Origin: Ktedonobacteria bacterium brp13
GTDB lineage: Bacteria; Chloroflexota; Ktedonobacteria; Ktedonobacterales; Ktedonobacteraceae
Reading direction: 5' to 3'
Assembly: GCA_015099395.1 (NCBI GenBank)
Contig: AP024096.1
Location: forward strand, 7,357,485-7,421,484
DNA length: 64,000 bases
Positions within the stretch are counted from its first letter, which is position 1, and every line of letters begins with the position of its first letter. A model generated the notes under the pieces. It saw only the letters and a list, made by a program, of their open reading frames with translations. It did not search any database and was not told where the DNA came from. This document shows, piece after piece, positions 44,270 to 53,718 of the stretch. The position numbers and the translations under genes were made by a program.

Positions 44270-44983
44270 ATGGTTCACAAAGTGAACAATCAGAAGGCAC
44301 TGCCATTTCAAGAACTTCAGATGCCTCACCACGCTTACCACGCTTACCATGTTCGTGTGCCACAACCAAACCGCGTGAGCGATGACGATTTTCCTGCACA
44401 GTCATCGTTTCACCTGTCTGGAGTTCGCATGGTGGCACTGATTGGTGTGTTTCTCGGAGTCACGCTGAGCATGCTGGCGAGCTTTGTCTTCTTGTTTTCA
44501 GGAGCACCTGTTCGTCTGCTTGTTCCTGTCCTGCCTTTCCCTTCCTGGTCTCTCATTGGTCTGACTGCGGCAGGAGGGGGTGTCGGTATCCTACTCTGGG
44601 TGATGCTGACATCCATGCTCAAGCACCAGGTAAAGGGACGATCTGCTCAGCAGTCTTTGCCTCTTCCGCGTATGAGCCGCTTTGCGACAGATCGCAGCAT
44701 TGTCCTCCCACCTGAGCCTGTAGAGCGACACACTGACGCACTCAGTTCCTCTGCGTGGAAGGTGAAATCTCTGGCTCAGTGGCAGACTGAGAAGCGAGAA
44801 ACCGTGCACCTGCGACAACGATTGCGAACACTGCGATTGTACGGTGCGGACGAGTTCCCCTGGGACGATGACGATGAGAACCCGCGCTGCCCGATCAAAG
44901 ATGTCAACGGACGCATGTGTCTGCAAATGTGTCTGCAAAGGAAAACAGACGCCTTGCTCTCACAAGACCGGCAAAGGGTATGA
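44270..44983 (+). CDS. Two-helix membrane protein, unknown
   Basis: A 237-residue protein. The N-terminus has a short repeat HHAYHAYH. Two membrane helices follow (VALIGVFLGVTLSMLASFVF and a second near 95-115, GLTAAGGGVGILLWVML), then a long basic cytosolic tail with coiled-coil character (WQTEKRETVHLRQRLRTLRL) and an acidic DDDDEN patch followed by a Cys pair. It is the middle gene of an AEC-unknown-EamA operon; its stop overlaps the next start (ATGA). Function unknown. Confidence 0.65.
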   Translation: MVHKVNNQKALPFQELQMPHHAYHAYHVRVPQPNRVSDDDFPAQSSFHLSGVRMVALIGVFLGVTLSMLASFVFLFSGAPVRLLVPVLPFPSWSLIGLTAAGGGVGILLWVMLTSMLKHQVKGRSAQQSLPLPRMSRFATDRSIVLPPEPVERHTDALSSSAWKVKSLAQWQTEKRETVHLRQRLRTLRLYGADEFPWDDDDENPRCPIKDVNGRMCLQMCLQRKTDALLSQDRQRV

Positions 44984-46324
44984 AAGAAGAGAAGCAGACG
45001 ATGATGAGAACCGCTGATTTTTCGTACAGGCAAAGCACGAACGTTGAACGTCAACAGAAGAGGAACGCTATCCCAGGAACCGGGCATAGGCGTGTTCACA
45101 GTGAAAAGCGCAATCTGCGTGTGTGGAGCTACGGAGGCTTCATCCTGATGAGCGTGCTGTCGGCCTCATTTTATCCGGTGGCCAAGCCAGTACTTGCTAG
45201 TGTTGACCCGCCTCTTTTTCTAGCCGCACAAATGCTCTGGCTCCTTCCACCTGCTCTGCTTCTGCTGCTCTGGTCACGGATGTCCAGTTGGAGAGCCGTC
45301 CTCTGGGGATGGGGACTTGGCAGTTGCATGAGTATCGCATTGTTGTGCCTCACACGTGCCATGGCAGACACAAGTATTACGGAAACGGCCATGTTTTCGT
45401 GCGTCAATGGCATTCTTGTCGTGCTGATCTCGTGGCTCTGGCTCCAGCATCGCATCTCCTTGTGGACCTGGTGTGCGTGCCTGTGCTCTGCAGCCGGGAT
45501 CGTCGTGTTGCTTTCCGTCTCGCAGATGCATTGGGAGGCTGACCTTCTTGCCTTTTCTGGAGGATTGCTGCTAACGGGTTATTCGTTTCTCACTGAGAAG
45601 CTCTGGTGTCAGTCGACACAGCACGAGAGCTTGTCGCTCCGTGCCGTTTTCGGGGGAGAGTTGCTTACGATGACGCTCGAAATGCTCGTGTATGCCTTCC
45701 TCTGTGGCCATTGGCGTACTGTCCACTTCACTTTCCCACAGGATATGTTCACCTTTGCCTACGTTGGCGTAGCAACAACGCTACTGCCTATGGCGACGAT
45801 GATGGTGATGAAGACGCTATGTGAGTGGAATACTCGTAACCTTTCTTGGCCTCTTAGAGCCAGTCGCTGGCGCGGCGTTCGCTTTTTTCTTTGCACATGA
45901 GCGCTTTGTATCCCTGGTCTATCTTGCTGGCGTGTTGATCCTGGGTAGCCTTGTGTTGCAAGTGCTTGCGAGTAGGACGGATGCTCCGACGAAGCAGGGC
46001 ACATGGAGACCGTTACCTTTCTTCCGCGACACCGTGCCGTTTCACGGACAGGATGCCAGAAAACATCTGTGCAGGTCGTCTATCCCACAGGGAAGGTGTA
46101 CACGCCAGCTTCTTGAATTGCTCTGGTCGATGTCGGAAGGGGTGGATGTTTCGACGCTCCACCGCGTGACAGGCCTGCCCTCTGGATCGGTGTATCGATT
46201 GCTGGGCGTCTTGCAAAAGCGAGGATTCGTGGTTGCGTACCGGGATAGCCGTGCTATTCAACACTATGTGCTTCATCCAGCATGGCAGGTTTCCAAGCAT
46301 TTGAGCGCAACTTTCAGCTCGTAG
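44980..46324 (+). pseudogene. EamA-type transporter fused to a winged helix, with frameshift
   Basis: The first frame (44980-45900) holds nine to ten DMT/EamA helices (SVLSASFYPVAKPVLASVDP ... TTLLPMATMMVMKTL) and then becomes nonsense after about 45820. The last helix continues in the +1 frame as SGILVTFLGLLEPVAGAAFA, and without a stop runs into a C-terminal winged helix (RQLLELLWSMSEGVDVSTLH, then GLPSGSVYRLLGVLQKRGFV) like those of IclR-type regulators. One extra base near 45818-45821 (CTATGTGAG) explains it. It is either a mutation or a sequencing error; a programmed slip is less likely. Without the shift this would be a transporter-regulator fusion. ATGA overlap with the upstream gene. 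Confidence 0.7.
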
Positions 46325-46353
46325 GGAGGTAGCCCCTTTTGCCGCCACGCACA

Positions 46354-46395
46354 GAGAAGAGCGTTCCTCTTCCAGTAACGGAGGACGCTCTTCTC
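46354..46395 (+). terminator. Hairpin after the EamA gene
   Basis: GAGAAGAGCGTTCCTC / GAGGACGCTCTTCTC, 15 bp with one bulged base, 30 bases beyond the stop. Only a weak T-rich tail follows. The remaining gap to 46602 has no gene. Confidence 0.65.
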
Positions 46396-46602
46396 TTGGT
46401 TCTCTCTGCAAGAACCGTTGTTTGACGCTGTTTTCACGCGGTAGTATCAGGAGAGGGAATCTTGTTATTCGTTGTTGACCATTATGTGTACTTCCTATAT
46501 TCATCTCCTTGCGTTTCCGCTGCTTCATCTATGATGAGGGACAGCATCCAGCAGATGGATCAGCATCAGATCAGCATCCCCGCTCAACGTGAAATGAGCG
46601 TG

Positions 46603-47700
46603 TCAATGCTCATCGTTTCCGAGAGCATCCTCACGCTGCTCGGGTGCCATCTCTCCGGATTGCCAGAGCTCGTAGAGACCTTCCAGCGAGAGCTGTTCAC
46701 GTGAGAAATGCTCGCGCAATGCACTCGTGAGAGCAGGTGGTGCCTCAGAACGCCACAGAGCAATGGGGAGAAGCGCCTTGAAAGCAGGATGTGCCTTAAG
46801 GACAGAGCCATACTGCTCTCGCAGGTCTGTTGAGCTCTTCCACAAGGACCAACTGACCTCATCTAAAAGTCGAAGCACGGCAGGGATCAGCCGCTCGGCG
46901 TGCAGCAGGACGTCGATGCGAGCAGCACCAACAATGTCTCGTAGGGTATCAAGTTCGTATTGAAAGATGGTTTTTGCGTTTTCCATACGCACAAGATAAT
47001 CTTGGTCATCTTGATCGTCTTGGTCATCTTGATCATCTTGATCATCTTGATCGTCTTGGTCGTCTTGATCTTCCAGATCTCGTATCTGTTGTGCAACCGG
47101 ACTGGGACCCTCAATCCAGTGAAGATAGAGCGTGAGGATGAGGGGCAGTAGCTGTTCCTGTATCTCGTCAAGCAGGGGTGCCCAGGTGATGATGGTTTCA
47201 AAGACGGAGCATTGTGGATGCTCTGCCATTCGTGTCACAAACACCAGAGCTAACATCAGCGCTGGTTTTAAGCAGAGCAGCAAGGGATCGAGGCGATCAA
47301 AGGTAAAAAGTAATGCCTCCCAGGCTGCCATCTCGCTTGCCCATTCTACTGCGAAAATCCATCGCGCTGCTAACAATGTGTCTATTGTCATCGACGCATA
47401 TTCTTGTTGGAGATCTGTTTGTGGGGGTACTCCCAGCAGGCCGAATTGCAACAATCCTTCTTCTGTGGGGACGAGCAATGGTGAACTACACTGGCCACTG
47501 CTTGCAATAGGCAGGATGGAAGCAAGCCCAGGGAGACCATGCGTGGGTGCCTCTTCTTTTATGCTATAGAGATAAAAGTACCGGCCCCGAAAGGTCTCTT
47601 CCATGGTAAAAACATCTGCCCATGGCCATTGCTCTTCCAAGAGAGGAAGGTGCCATTGGTGAGAAACATCGCTTTTCTGTTGTTTTTTATCGTGATTCAT
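46603..47700 (-). CDS. Hypothetical protein with Asp-Gln repeat
   Basis: A 365-residue mostly helical protein. Residues about 30-215 form one helical domain (FRGRYFYLYSIKEEAPTHGL ... AARWIFAVEWASEMAAWEAL). A low-complexity linker of (DQD)n repeats separates it from a second domain (FQYELDTLRDIVGAARIDVL). No membrane segment survives scrutiny; the hydrophobic helix LLLCLKPALMLALVFV may be buried. ATG 47700 is preferred over 47736. Unknown function; it looks like one of the lineage-specific proteins of these plasmids. Confidence 0.6.
   Translation of the reverse strand: MNHDKKQQKSDVSHQWHLPLLEEQWPWADVFTMEETFRGRYFYLYSIKEEAPTHGLPGLASILPIASSGQCSSPLLVPTEEGLLQFGLLGVPPQTDLQQEYASMTIDTLLAARWIFAVEWASEMAAWEALLFTFDRLDPLLLCLKPALMLALVFVTRMAEHPQCSVFETIITWAPLLDEIQEQLLPLILTLYLHWIEGPSPVAQQIRDLEDQDDQDDQDDQDDQDDQDDQDDQDYLVRMENAKTIFQYELDTLRDIVGAARIDVLLHAERLIPAVLRLLDEVSWSLWKSSTDLREQYGSVLKAHPAFKALLPIALWRSEAPPALTSALREHFSREQLSLEGLYELWQSGEMAPEQREDALGNDEH
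47001..47072. repeat. 9-bp microsatellite coding for Asp-Asp-Gln
   Basis: About eight copies of a TTG(A/G)TC(A/G)TC-type nonamer, in frame inside the 46603-47700 gene. The third-position differences are silent, so the repeat is partly kept by selection or has diverged slowly. Confidence 0.85.
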
Positions 47701-47747
47701 GCTTGGTTGCTCCTGTATGATTGTGTGATACAACACTGTTTTTTTCT

Positions 47748-49046
47748 TTAAAGTAAGGGAGTCGCGGTGGCAAAGGGGAGCGTGTTTGGATCGAGGGCAT
47801 AGGTATCAACCAGCCACCCTGTGCCCCCCATTGGGGCATAGGCTCCCTGGGTCTGAGGTGATTGTCGCACGAGTACGACGACCAAATGATGGAGAAGAGG
47901 CTGATGTGTGGTGGGATCGAGCTCAAGCTGTTCAGTACGCGTGCCACTGACTGCGTCAATCTTCGATTGAAACAACCCAAAGGCCACGTTCACCCACGCA
48001 AATTGGTATTGTTGCCCTTGAAGCTGGATGATCTCAAATTGGACGAGGCTGGGTTGCGCATTCACGACCTGTTGAATGATCTTTCCGTTTAAGATCGTAT
48101 CGTAGAGCACATTATTAATGGCACGCACGTCATAGTGGGAGAAACGAATCTGTCCCCCTGGTGTGAGCAAAAAGGTCGCGCCCGTGAGCGTTCCGCTATG
48201 GTGCGTGGGGGTTCCGATATTACGGTAGTCATAGCTCATCTCGCGATCGGTAAAGGTGCTTCCTGTTCGTAGGGCTTCAATGGCATCGTCCATGGTGAGG
48301 CCTGCTTGCGTCCATCCAATTTGCTGAAGGAAGGAGGCCGATGGAAGAGCCGCTGGAGGTGGAGCATTGCCTGACGGGGTAGACGGGGTGGTCCCTGATT
48401 TTTGCGTGCCTTGTCCTTGATGCGATGGCGTGGTGGCTTGTGGCGTGGAGCCTCTGGCTGGCGTTGGCGTTTTTGTTGGTGGTTGTGCTGGGGATTGGTG
48501 CGTGGGCTTTGTGGCTATGGCTGGGGACGTTCCTCTCGTCCCAGGGATGGGCGTTGGAGTAGTCGTTGGCTGAGCAAAGACGAATATGCTTGCGCCAATG
48601 ATCGTCATGAGCACAACGCTTCCGATCAGCAGCAGTCTGAGCAATGGAAACGATCCCCAACCCTTTTTTCCTGCTGTAGGCGTGGTGACCGGTGGCAGTG
48701 GTCCCATCGATCGCTGCGCGCCTTGTGCATGCATCGTGTTGAGCGTTGGCATGGCATCAGAACGCTGAAATGGTACGACGAAAGGGGCACTCTGATCGTC
48801 TCGCCCGTATTGATCTTCAAGATCGTCCTGCACATCACTTTCTAGATCAGCAGGTGGAAGATGGAGATCCAGATCGTCATCCTGCTCCACAGTATAAAAC
48901 AGTGGTTGGTTGTTGTCTGGCTGGACTGGCTTTTCCCCAGCGAGAGGGTGCTGAGGACCAGAAGGACCAGACGGATTAGATACTGAGGGGACCAGAGGCG
49001 TGAAGGCTGTCTGATCCTGTGGATCTTCTGGTGGTTTGTTTTGCAT
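47748..49046 (-). CDS. Membrane-anchored protein with Pro/Thr-rich stalk
   Basis: A 432-residue protein. An acidic, disordered cytosolic part (1-125) is followed by one membrane helix (LLRLLLIGSVVLMTIIGASI) and an outer Thr/Pro-rich stalk of about 85 residues (QPTTTPTPIPG, TPARGSTPQATTP). A folded outer domain comes last (about 245-430: SASFLQQIGWTQAGLTMDDA ... GWLVDTYALDP). ATG 49046 is used because AAGGTTC-type bases precede it and a longer frame has a poor N-terminus. It resembles exported sensor or adhesin proteins of this group. Upstream is a C/T-rich tract on its own strand. Confidence 0.7.
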   Translation of the reverse strand: MQNKPPEDPQDQTAFTPLVPSVSNPSGPSGPQHPLAGEKPVQPDNNQPLFYTVEQDDDLDLHLPPADLESDVQDDLEDQYGRDDQSAPFVVPFQRSDAMPTLNTMHAQGAQRSMGPLPPVTTPTAGKKGWGSFPLLRLLLIGSVVLMTIIGASIFVFAQPTTTPTPIPGTRGTSPAIATKPTHQSPAQPPTKTPTPARGSTPQATTPSHQGQGTQKSGTTPSTPSGNAPPPAALPSASFLQQIGWTQAGLTMDDAIEALRTGSTFTDREMSYDYRNIGTPTHHSGTLTGATFLLTPGGQIRFSHYDVRAINNVLYDTILNGKIIQQVVNAQPSLVQFEIIQLQGQQYQFAWVNVAFGLFQSKIDAVSGTRTEQLELDPTTHQPLLHHLVVVLVRQSPQTQGAYAPMGGTGWLVDTYALDPNTLPFATATPLL

Positions 49047-49149
49047 GGTAGAACCTTCCTTTTGTATGAACTCTCGTGTTTGAGTTGTCCAAGATGACAC
49101 TCGCCCGCATATGCAGGTGGGTGTTTCTCTGCTCAAGAATGAGTCTACT

Positions 49150-49232
49150 CAGCGCAGTGGGAGAGCCCGAGGGCAGGTGAGGGGGAGAGGAGAGGGAAGG
49201 GGAGGGAGGATGGGGTGGGGGAGGAAGAGGCA
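49150..49232. other. Purine-rich tract (C/T-rich on the coding strand)
   Basis: GGGAGAGCCCGAGGG..., almost only G and A on the plus strand, about 100 bases upstream of the minus-strand gene starting at 49046. No frame of its own. Confidence 0.7.
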
Positions 49233-49290
49233 CTACAGTCGCACTTGTTGGAAAGCGGATACAAGCATCTCCATTGAATGGCTCAGCTAA

Positions 49291-50184
49291 TTAGAGAGCA
49301 TCAACGTAGGATTGGAATTTCGCCGCCATCTGTTCCAAATGAGCGATCGTGAGATGCTCACTCAAGCCCAGGTAGTGCTTGTAATCGTGCTGATGAATGG
49401 TGCGATAGGCTTGCCACATGCGTGTTGGACGACGGTTGTACCCACGACAGGCTCCAAAGCGACCACACTTGCCGACAAAACGGAACGAAGAGAGCGTCCG
49501 AAACCACTCAAACCACTCCGGTGAATCAGGGATGAGATGGATTTCTCCTTCCTGTGAACTGATCACGACATAGGTGCCAGCTGCGCTGTATTCGATGAGA
49601 GGAGGCAGTACCAGGAACCGTGCTCGTTGTTCTGCTGGGTGAAGAGGTCGCCCTCCATCCAGCGGAATGGGGACGCTGATCGCCAGGTTCTCGTGTTGTG
49701 TGCGCAAGATTTCTGGTTCCGTCATTGGTTGAACAGGAGCATCAAGAGGTGAGGAGGGGCGTTCCATGCGCGTGGTACGTTCATGGAGCAGTTCCCGCGT
49801 GAGAAGGACCAACTGTTGCTGCTGTGCGACGACGAGTGCCTCCAATTGGGAAAGCTTCTGGCCCAGATGTTCATCTTTCAACAGAACAGCGGACGTCGTC
49901 TTCACCCGTTCCGTACTCCCGATTGTTTGCGGGTGAGGAGGCTCTTCAGGCGCTCTCAGTGGATGTTGTGCTCCAAGAGATGTGATTGGACGAGTTTCGT
50001 CAGGCTTGAGAACGCGACTATGCAAGGCCGCCAACTGCTGCACTTGCTCATGTGACAAACACTTCCGGCGGCCATCGATGGGATGAACCTGCAGAGACAT
50101 CGTGGCTTGCTGTAGCCAACGGCGCAACGTTTTAGGATCGATAGCAAGCTGTTCACAACACGCCATCAAAGGAAACAAAGTCAT
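49291..50184 (-). CDS. HTH protein with coiled coil
   Basis: A 297-residue protein starting MTLFPLMACCEQLAIDPKTL, a helix-turn-helix like those of MerR or terminase small subunits, with a conserved-looking LSHEQVQQLAALHS. The middle has a coiled coil (LGQKLSQLEALVVAQQQQLV). The C-terminus has a compact domain with CGRFGACRGYNRR and HYLGLSEHLTIAHLEQMA, similar to small proteins next to integrases. It is preceded by a repeat-rich region (50226-50295) that could be its operator. The likely role is DNA-binding in plasmid maintenance or transposition control. Confidence 0.6.
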   Translation of the reverse strand: MTLFPLMACCEQLAIDPKTLRRWLQQATMSLQVHPIDGRRKCLSHEQVQQLAALHSRVLKPDETRPITSLGAQHPLRAPEEPPHPQTIGSTERVKTTSAVLLKDEHLGQKLSQLEALVVAQQQQLVLLTRELLHERTTRMERPSSPLDAPVQPMTEPEILRTQHENLAISVPIPLDGGRPLHPAEQRARFLVLPPLIEYSAAGTYVVISSQEGEIHLIPDSPEWFEWFRTLSSFRFVGKCGRFGACRGYNRRPTRMWQAYRTIHQHDYKHYLGLSEHLTIAHLEQMAAKFQSYVDAL

Positions 50185-50225
50185 GAGTATGGCTCCTTTC
50201 GAGTCAAACAACCAACACAGGGACT

Positions 50226-50295
50226 ATTCCCAGGGATTTTTCCCAAGGATATCCCGGGGATGTTCCGGGGATGTTCCGGAATTATCCCTGGGAAT
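50226..50295. promoter_or_regulatory. Nested inverted and direct repeats upstream of the HTH gene
   Basis: A perfect 12-bp inverted repeat ATTCCCAGGGAT (50226-50237) / ATCCCTGGGAAT (50284-50295) encloses two tandem copies of GGGGATGTTCC. The position, 42 bases before the ATG at 50184, and the symmetric design suggest an operator or a partition-type site. Confidence 0.5.
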
Positions 50296-50327
50296 CAGGG
50301 AATCAATACAAGAAGAGAGGAGGGTCC

Positions 50328-51710
50328 TCAAAAAACAAAGACAAGGGCTTCTTTCTCGCGACGACGTTTGGTGTGGTAGTAACAAGCCAAGCTCCGATGG
50401 CATCTTCGCCACCAGGACCAGGCCAACAGAAGCGGAACCGTGTGAGGGTGAGGCCAGATGAGTTGTCCCAGAAGATGACGAATGTCTGGCCTGGTCAGTG
50501 GAAGCAGTCGCCCTTCCTGCACAGCGTCGTCCGGCACAGCGGTCTGAGAGGACTGGTCTCGTGCACAGATACTTGCAAGATAGGCTTGAGCCAGCATCGC
50601 AAGCGTGATAGAGCGGTACCACGCGGTCCAGGTTCGTACTTCATACTGATCCATCCCGCTATCTTTCGCCGTTTCAAAATCCTCTTCAATATGCCATCTT
50701 ACCGCGATCACGTTGACCATCTCAGGCAACGTCGTCCCCATGGGTCCAAAGACAACGTAGTAGGCCTTGGTATTCGGATCCGTCGGGAGTCGACGAATGA
50801 GCATCCAGTGGTGTCCATCGTCTTCGCATTGGTGCAAGATAGGAAGGCAAGCCCAGTCGAACCAGCGAGGTCCTTTGGTTCCTTCTCCCATCGAGAGACG
50901 CTGCCAATCCTGAGCGACCAAAAAGCGAGCTTCGGCTTCCGCCACGGTCATGCGCATGCGTCCAGTCGGAGTCAGGACCTCGATTGGCTCCGTGCAGCGT
51001 ACAGCCAGGATATATGAGGAGTGATGGGCTTGCAACCCAGCACGCAGCGTGGCATTACTGCCATACACACAATCAGCAACTACCCAGGAGATTGAGATCT
51101 GAGCCTGCCACACGCGCTCAACCATCCTACTCGCCAGCTCGCATTTGGTCTGAAAACGCGTCGTCTCAGGAATCCCTGCCTCACGACACCGCTCAGGATC
51201 GTCAAACCAACGCTTGGGAATGTAGAGCTCACGATCGAGCAAGGTGTGTCCTTTCGTGCTCACATAGGAGAGAAAAACGCCAACTTGACAGTTTTCACGC
51301 TGTCCGGTCGTCCCGCAATACTGCGTTTGCACGCCCGCCGATTTCTTGCCCCGCTTCGGGAAGCTGGTTTCATCAATCACCAGGATCGCTCCCGGAGCGC
51401 CGATGTGTTCCAAAACGTACGCACGCAGGTCGTCACGGACGAGATCGGCATTCCAAACAGCGCTGGCGAGTAATCGTTGCATGCCATCGGGTCTCGCTTC
51501 TCCGGCGTGCTCAGCCAATTGCCAGCCATTTTTGCGTTCTGTTGCACTCAGGAGCCCTTGGAGATAGGCGAGGGCACGACGACGCGGTTCTGGGCGAGCA
51601 AAACGAGGAGCAATGCGTGCATGCAACCGTGCTAATTCTTGTGCCCATTGCACAACGTCAAGGACGGTCGTTTTTGCTCCACTGTGTGTGGTATGGTAAG
51701 ATGGCTTCAT
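50328..51710 (-). CDS. IS701-family transposase
   Basis: A 460-residue DDE transposase. First Asp in ILVIDETSFPKRGKKSAGVQ, second in WVVADCVYGSNATL, and Glu in RWHIEEDFETAKDSGMDQYE. These are the signatures of IS701-type elements. N-terminal helix ARFAR..EPRRRALAYLQGLLS is also typical. Complete, no frameshift. I could not match terminal inverted repeats by eye, so the limits of the IS are not given. Confidence 0.9.
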   Translation of the reverse strand: MKPSYHTTHSGAKTTVLDVVQWAQELARLHARIAPRFARPEPRRRALAYLQGLLSATERKNGWQLAEHAGEARPDGMQRLLASAVWNADLVRDDLRAYVLEHIGAPGAILVIDETSFPKRGKKSAGVQTQYCGTTGQRENCQVGVFLSYVSTKGHTLLDRELYIPKRWFDDPERCREAGIPETTRFQTKCELASRMVERVWQAQISISWVVADCVYGSNATLRAGLQAHHSSYILAVRCTEPIEVLTPTGRMRMTVAEAEARFLVAQDWQRLSMGEGTKGPRWFDWACLPILHQCEDDGHHWMLIRRLPTDPNTKAYYVVFGPMGTTLPEMVNVIAVRWHIEEDFETAKDSGMDQYEVRTWTAWYRSITLAMLAQAYLASICARDQSSQTAVPDDAVQEGRLLPLTRPDIRHLLGQLIWPHPHTVPLLLAWSWWRRCHRSLACYYHTKRRREKEALVFVF

Positions 51711-51974
51711 GCTCTTTTTCTTTCTGAAGTGATTTCCTGTATTGTTTTACACTTACAGAATGTCACATCTTGAAGAAAACGTGCTTGAAGCTTTTTTTGC
51801 TCTTTCTGATACCTTCATTGCTGAGTAAAGAAGTGCGACTGTCGTGAGAGGGAGGTTTGTTGGGTCTTCCGCTGATTAAGTGTGCCTGCTTGCTTCGACA
51901 GGAGTGGTGTTTTCCTGATACATTGTCATCGATGAGTTGGGATGCCCTGATTCTCTGGAAGGAGAAGCGCACCG

Positions 51975-53648
51975 ATGAGTTATGTAGATATGGGGACACT
52001 TGCCTCTTGTTTTGATCTGCCAGAGAACATGGCCATTACCTCTGTCCATCCGACTGCACTCACGCTGACCATCGACCTGGCCTGCTCTGATCCAACTGCA
52101 TGCTGTCCGCTTTGTCACCAGCCCTCTGAGCGGGTGCATAGCAGGTACAGCCGTAAAGTCGCTGACGTTCCTTGTGGAGGGAGGCGGGTTCTCCTGTTGC
52201 TTACCGTGCGAAAATATATTTGCCATACAGGTGATTGCCCACGCTCGATTTTCACGGAGCGGTTGCCAGAGCTGGTCCAGTCGTATGCACGCATGACTAA
52301 TCGGTTGCGCCAGTGGATCGAGGCAATTGGTCGCGCAACGAGTGGGGAGGTGGGAGCGCGGCTAGCCGAGCACCTCGGCATGTGCATTTCTCCGACCACC
52401 ATCTTGCGCCGACTGATGGCATTGTTTACTCCTCCAGTCGGAACGGTTTCGGTCCTTGGTATTGATGATTGGAGTTTTCGACGAGGCCGCAAATTCGGAA
52501 CCATCCTGGTCGATTTAACCACGCACGCCATCATTGATTTGCTCCCAGACCGCAATGCTGAGACGACTACGGCCTGGATGCGCTTGCACCCGGAAATTGA
52601 GATCGTCAGCCGGGACCGAGGGGAAGACTACGCTGCCGCTGCACGTGCTGGCGCTCCTCAAGCCATCCAGTGCGCGGATCGCTTTCACTTAGCCAAGAAT
52701 TTAACGGAGATTGTTGAAGAGATTCTCGCTCGTTGTCGTGCCGAAATCCGTCAGGCATCGAAGCCTGTGGATGCCGCCTCAGCGCAGCCAGATGGAGAGC
52801 ATGCACAACAAACAGTGACATCTCTCGGCGAAGGTCCTGCTCCAGATTCCCCAGCAGGAAGTGCTCATCTTGCTCACCATGCAGAGCGGTTAGACCGCTA
52901 CCAGCAACTGGTCGAACTACGAAATGAAGGGCTGATGACCAAAGAGATCGCTCGCCGTCTCGATATGGCTGAGCGCACGGTTCGTTATTGGCTCAAACGA
53001 GGCATCTCTTATGGGAACGCAGACAGTCGTCGCAAGGAAGGCAAGCGGATAGATCCTTACATGGCCTATGTAACCGAGCGCTGGAACCAGGGTGAGCACA
53101 ATGGCCTGACGCTCTTTCGAGAACTGCAAACTCAAGGGTATAGAGGAAGTCCCAGGACCGTCTATCGATTCTTGGAGGTCCTCCGAGGATATCCTGCTTC
53201 ATTGCAAGGCAGAGCTGAACATGCGCAAACTCTCTCGGAGACACCCCTCCAGCAATTTGCTGCGCACCAGGCGGTCTGGCTGTTTGTTCGCGAGCATTCT
53301 GATTTAGACGAGACTGAGCAAGCAGAACTCGCGTCCATTCGCCAGGCTAGTCCAACTGCCAATACGGTGTATGAATTGACGCAAGACTTCATGCGCATGC
53401 TTCGTCATCGCGAGGGGGAACGGCTTGATACCTGGCTGGAGAACGTGCGAAACAGTCAGATCGGTGAACTTCAGCGAATGGTTCGCAGCATCGAACGAGA
53501 TAAAGCGGCTGTGCTTGCCGGCCTCACGCTGTCTCACAGCAATGGAGTGGTCGAAGGAAAAGTGCATAAACTGAAATTCCTGAAACGCATGGGGTATGGT
53601 CGAGCTGGCTTCGCCTTATTGCGCCAACGGGTACTCCATGCTCTGTAA
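51975..53648 (+). CDS. ISL3-family transposase
   Basis: A 557-residue transposase. N-terminal zinc-binding region with CCPLC and CHTGDC (about residues 38-85), a helix-turn-helix (ISPTTILRRLMAL), then the DDE core beginning VLGIDDWSFRRGRKFGTILV and CADRFHLAKNLTEIV. An inserted HTH (LMTKEIARRLDMAERTVRYW) lies about residues 320-345, and LSHSNGVVEGKVHKLKFLKR contains the catalytic Glu. All conserved parts are present. It is probably active, given the perfect target duplication. Confidence 0.95.
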   Translation: MSYVDMGTLASCFDLPENMAITSVHPTALTLTIDLACSDPTACCPLCHQPSERVHSRYSRKVADVPCGGRRVLLLLTVRKYICHTGDCPRSIFTERLPELVQSYARMTNRLRQWIEAIGRATSGEVGARLAEHLGMCISPTTILRRLMALFTPPVGTVSVLGIDDWSFRRGRKFGTILVDLTTHAIIDLLPDRNAETTTAWMRLHPEIEIVSRDRGEDYAAAARAGAPQAIQCADRFHLAKNLTEIVEEILARCRAEIRQASKPVDAASAQPDGEHAQQTVTSLGEGPAPDSPAGSAHLAHHAERLDRYQQLVELRNEGLMTKEIARRLDMAERTVRYWLKRGISYGNADSRRKEGKRIDPYMAYVTERWNQGEHNGLTLFRELQTQGYRGSPRTVYRFLEVLRGYPASLQGRAEHAQTLSETPLQQFAAHQAVWLFVREHSDLDETEQAELASIRQASPTANTVYELTQDFMRMLRHREGERLDTWLENVRNSQIGELQRMVRSIERDKAAVLAGLTLSHSNGVVEGKVHKLKFLKRMGYGRAGFALLRQRVLHAL

Positions 53649-53718
53649 ACATGAGATATCCCTTGCCTGAGCTCATGAGAGCGCAGAGAGAGAACTACCT
53701 CTCCTGGTTTCGTTGGCG

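Noticed and set aside
44270-44300. Metal-binding role for HHAYHAYH in the two-helix protein
   Set aside because: Too short and without other ligands; left as a description only.
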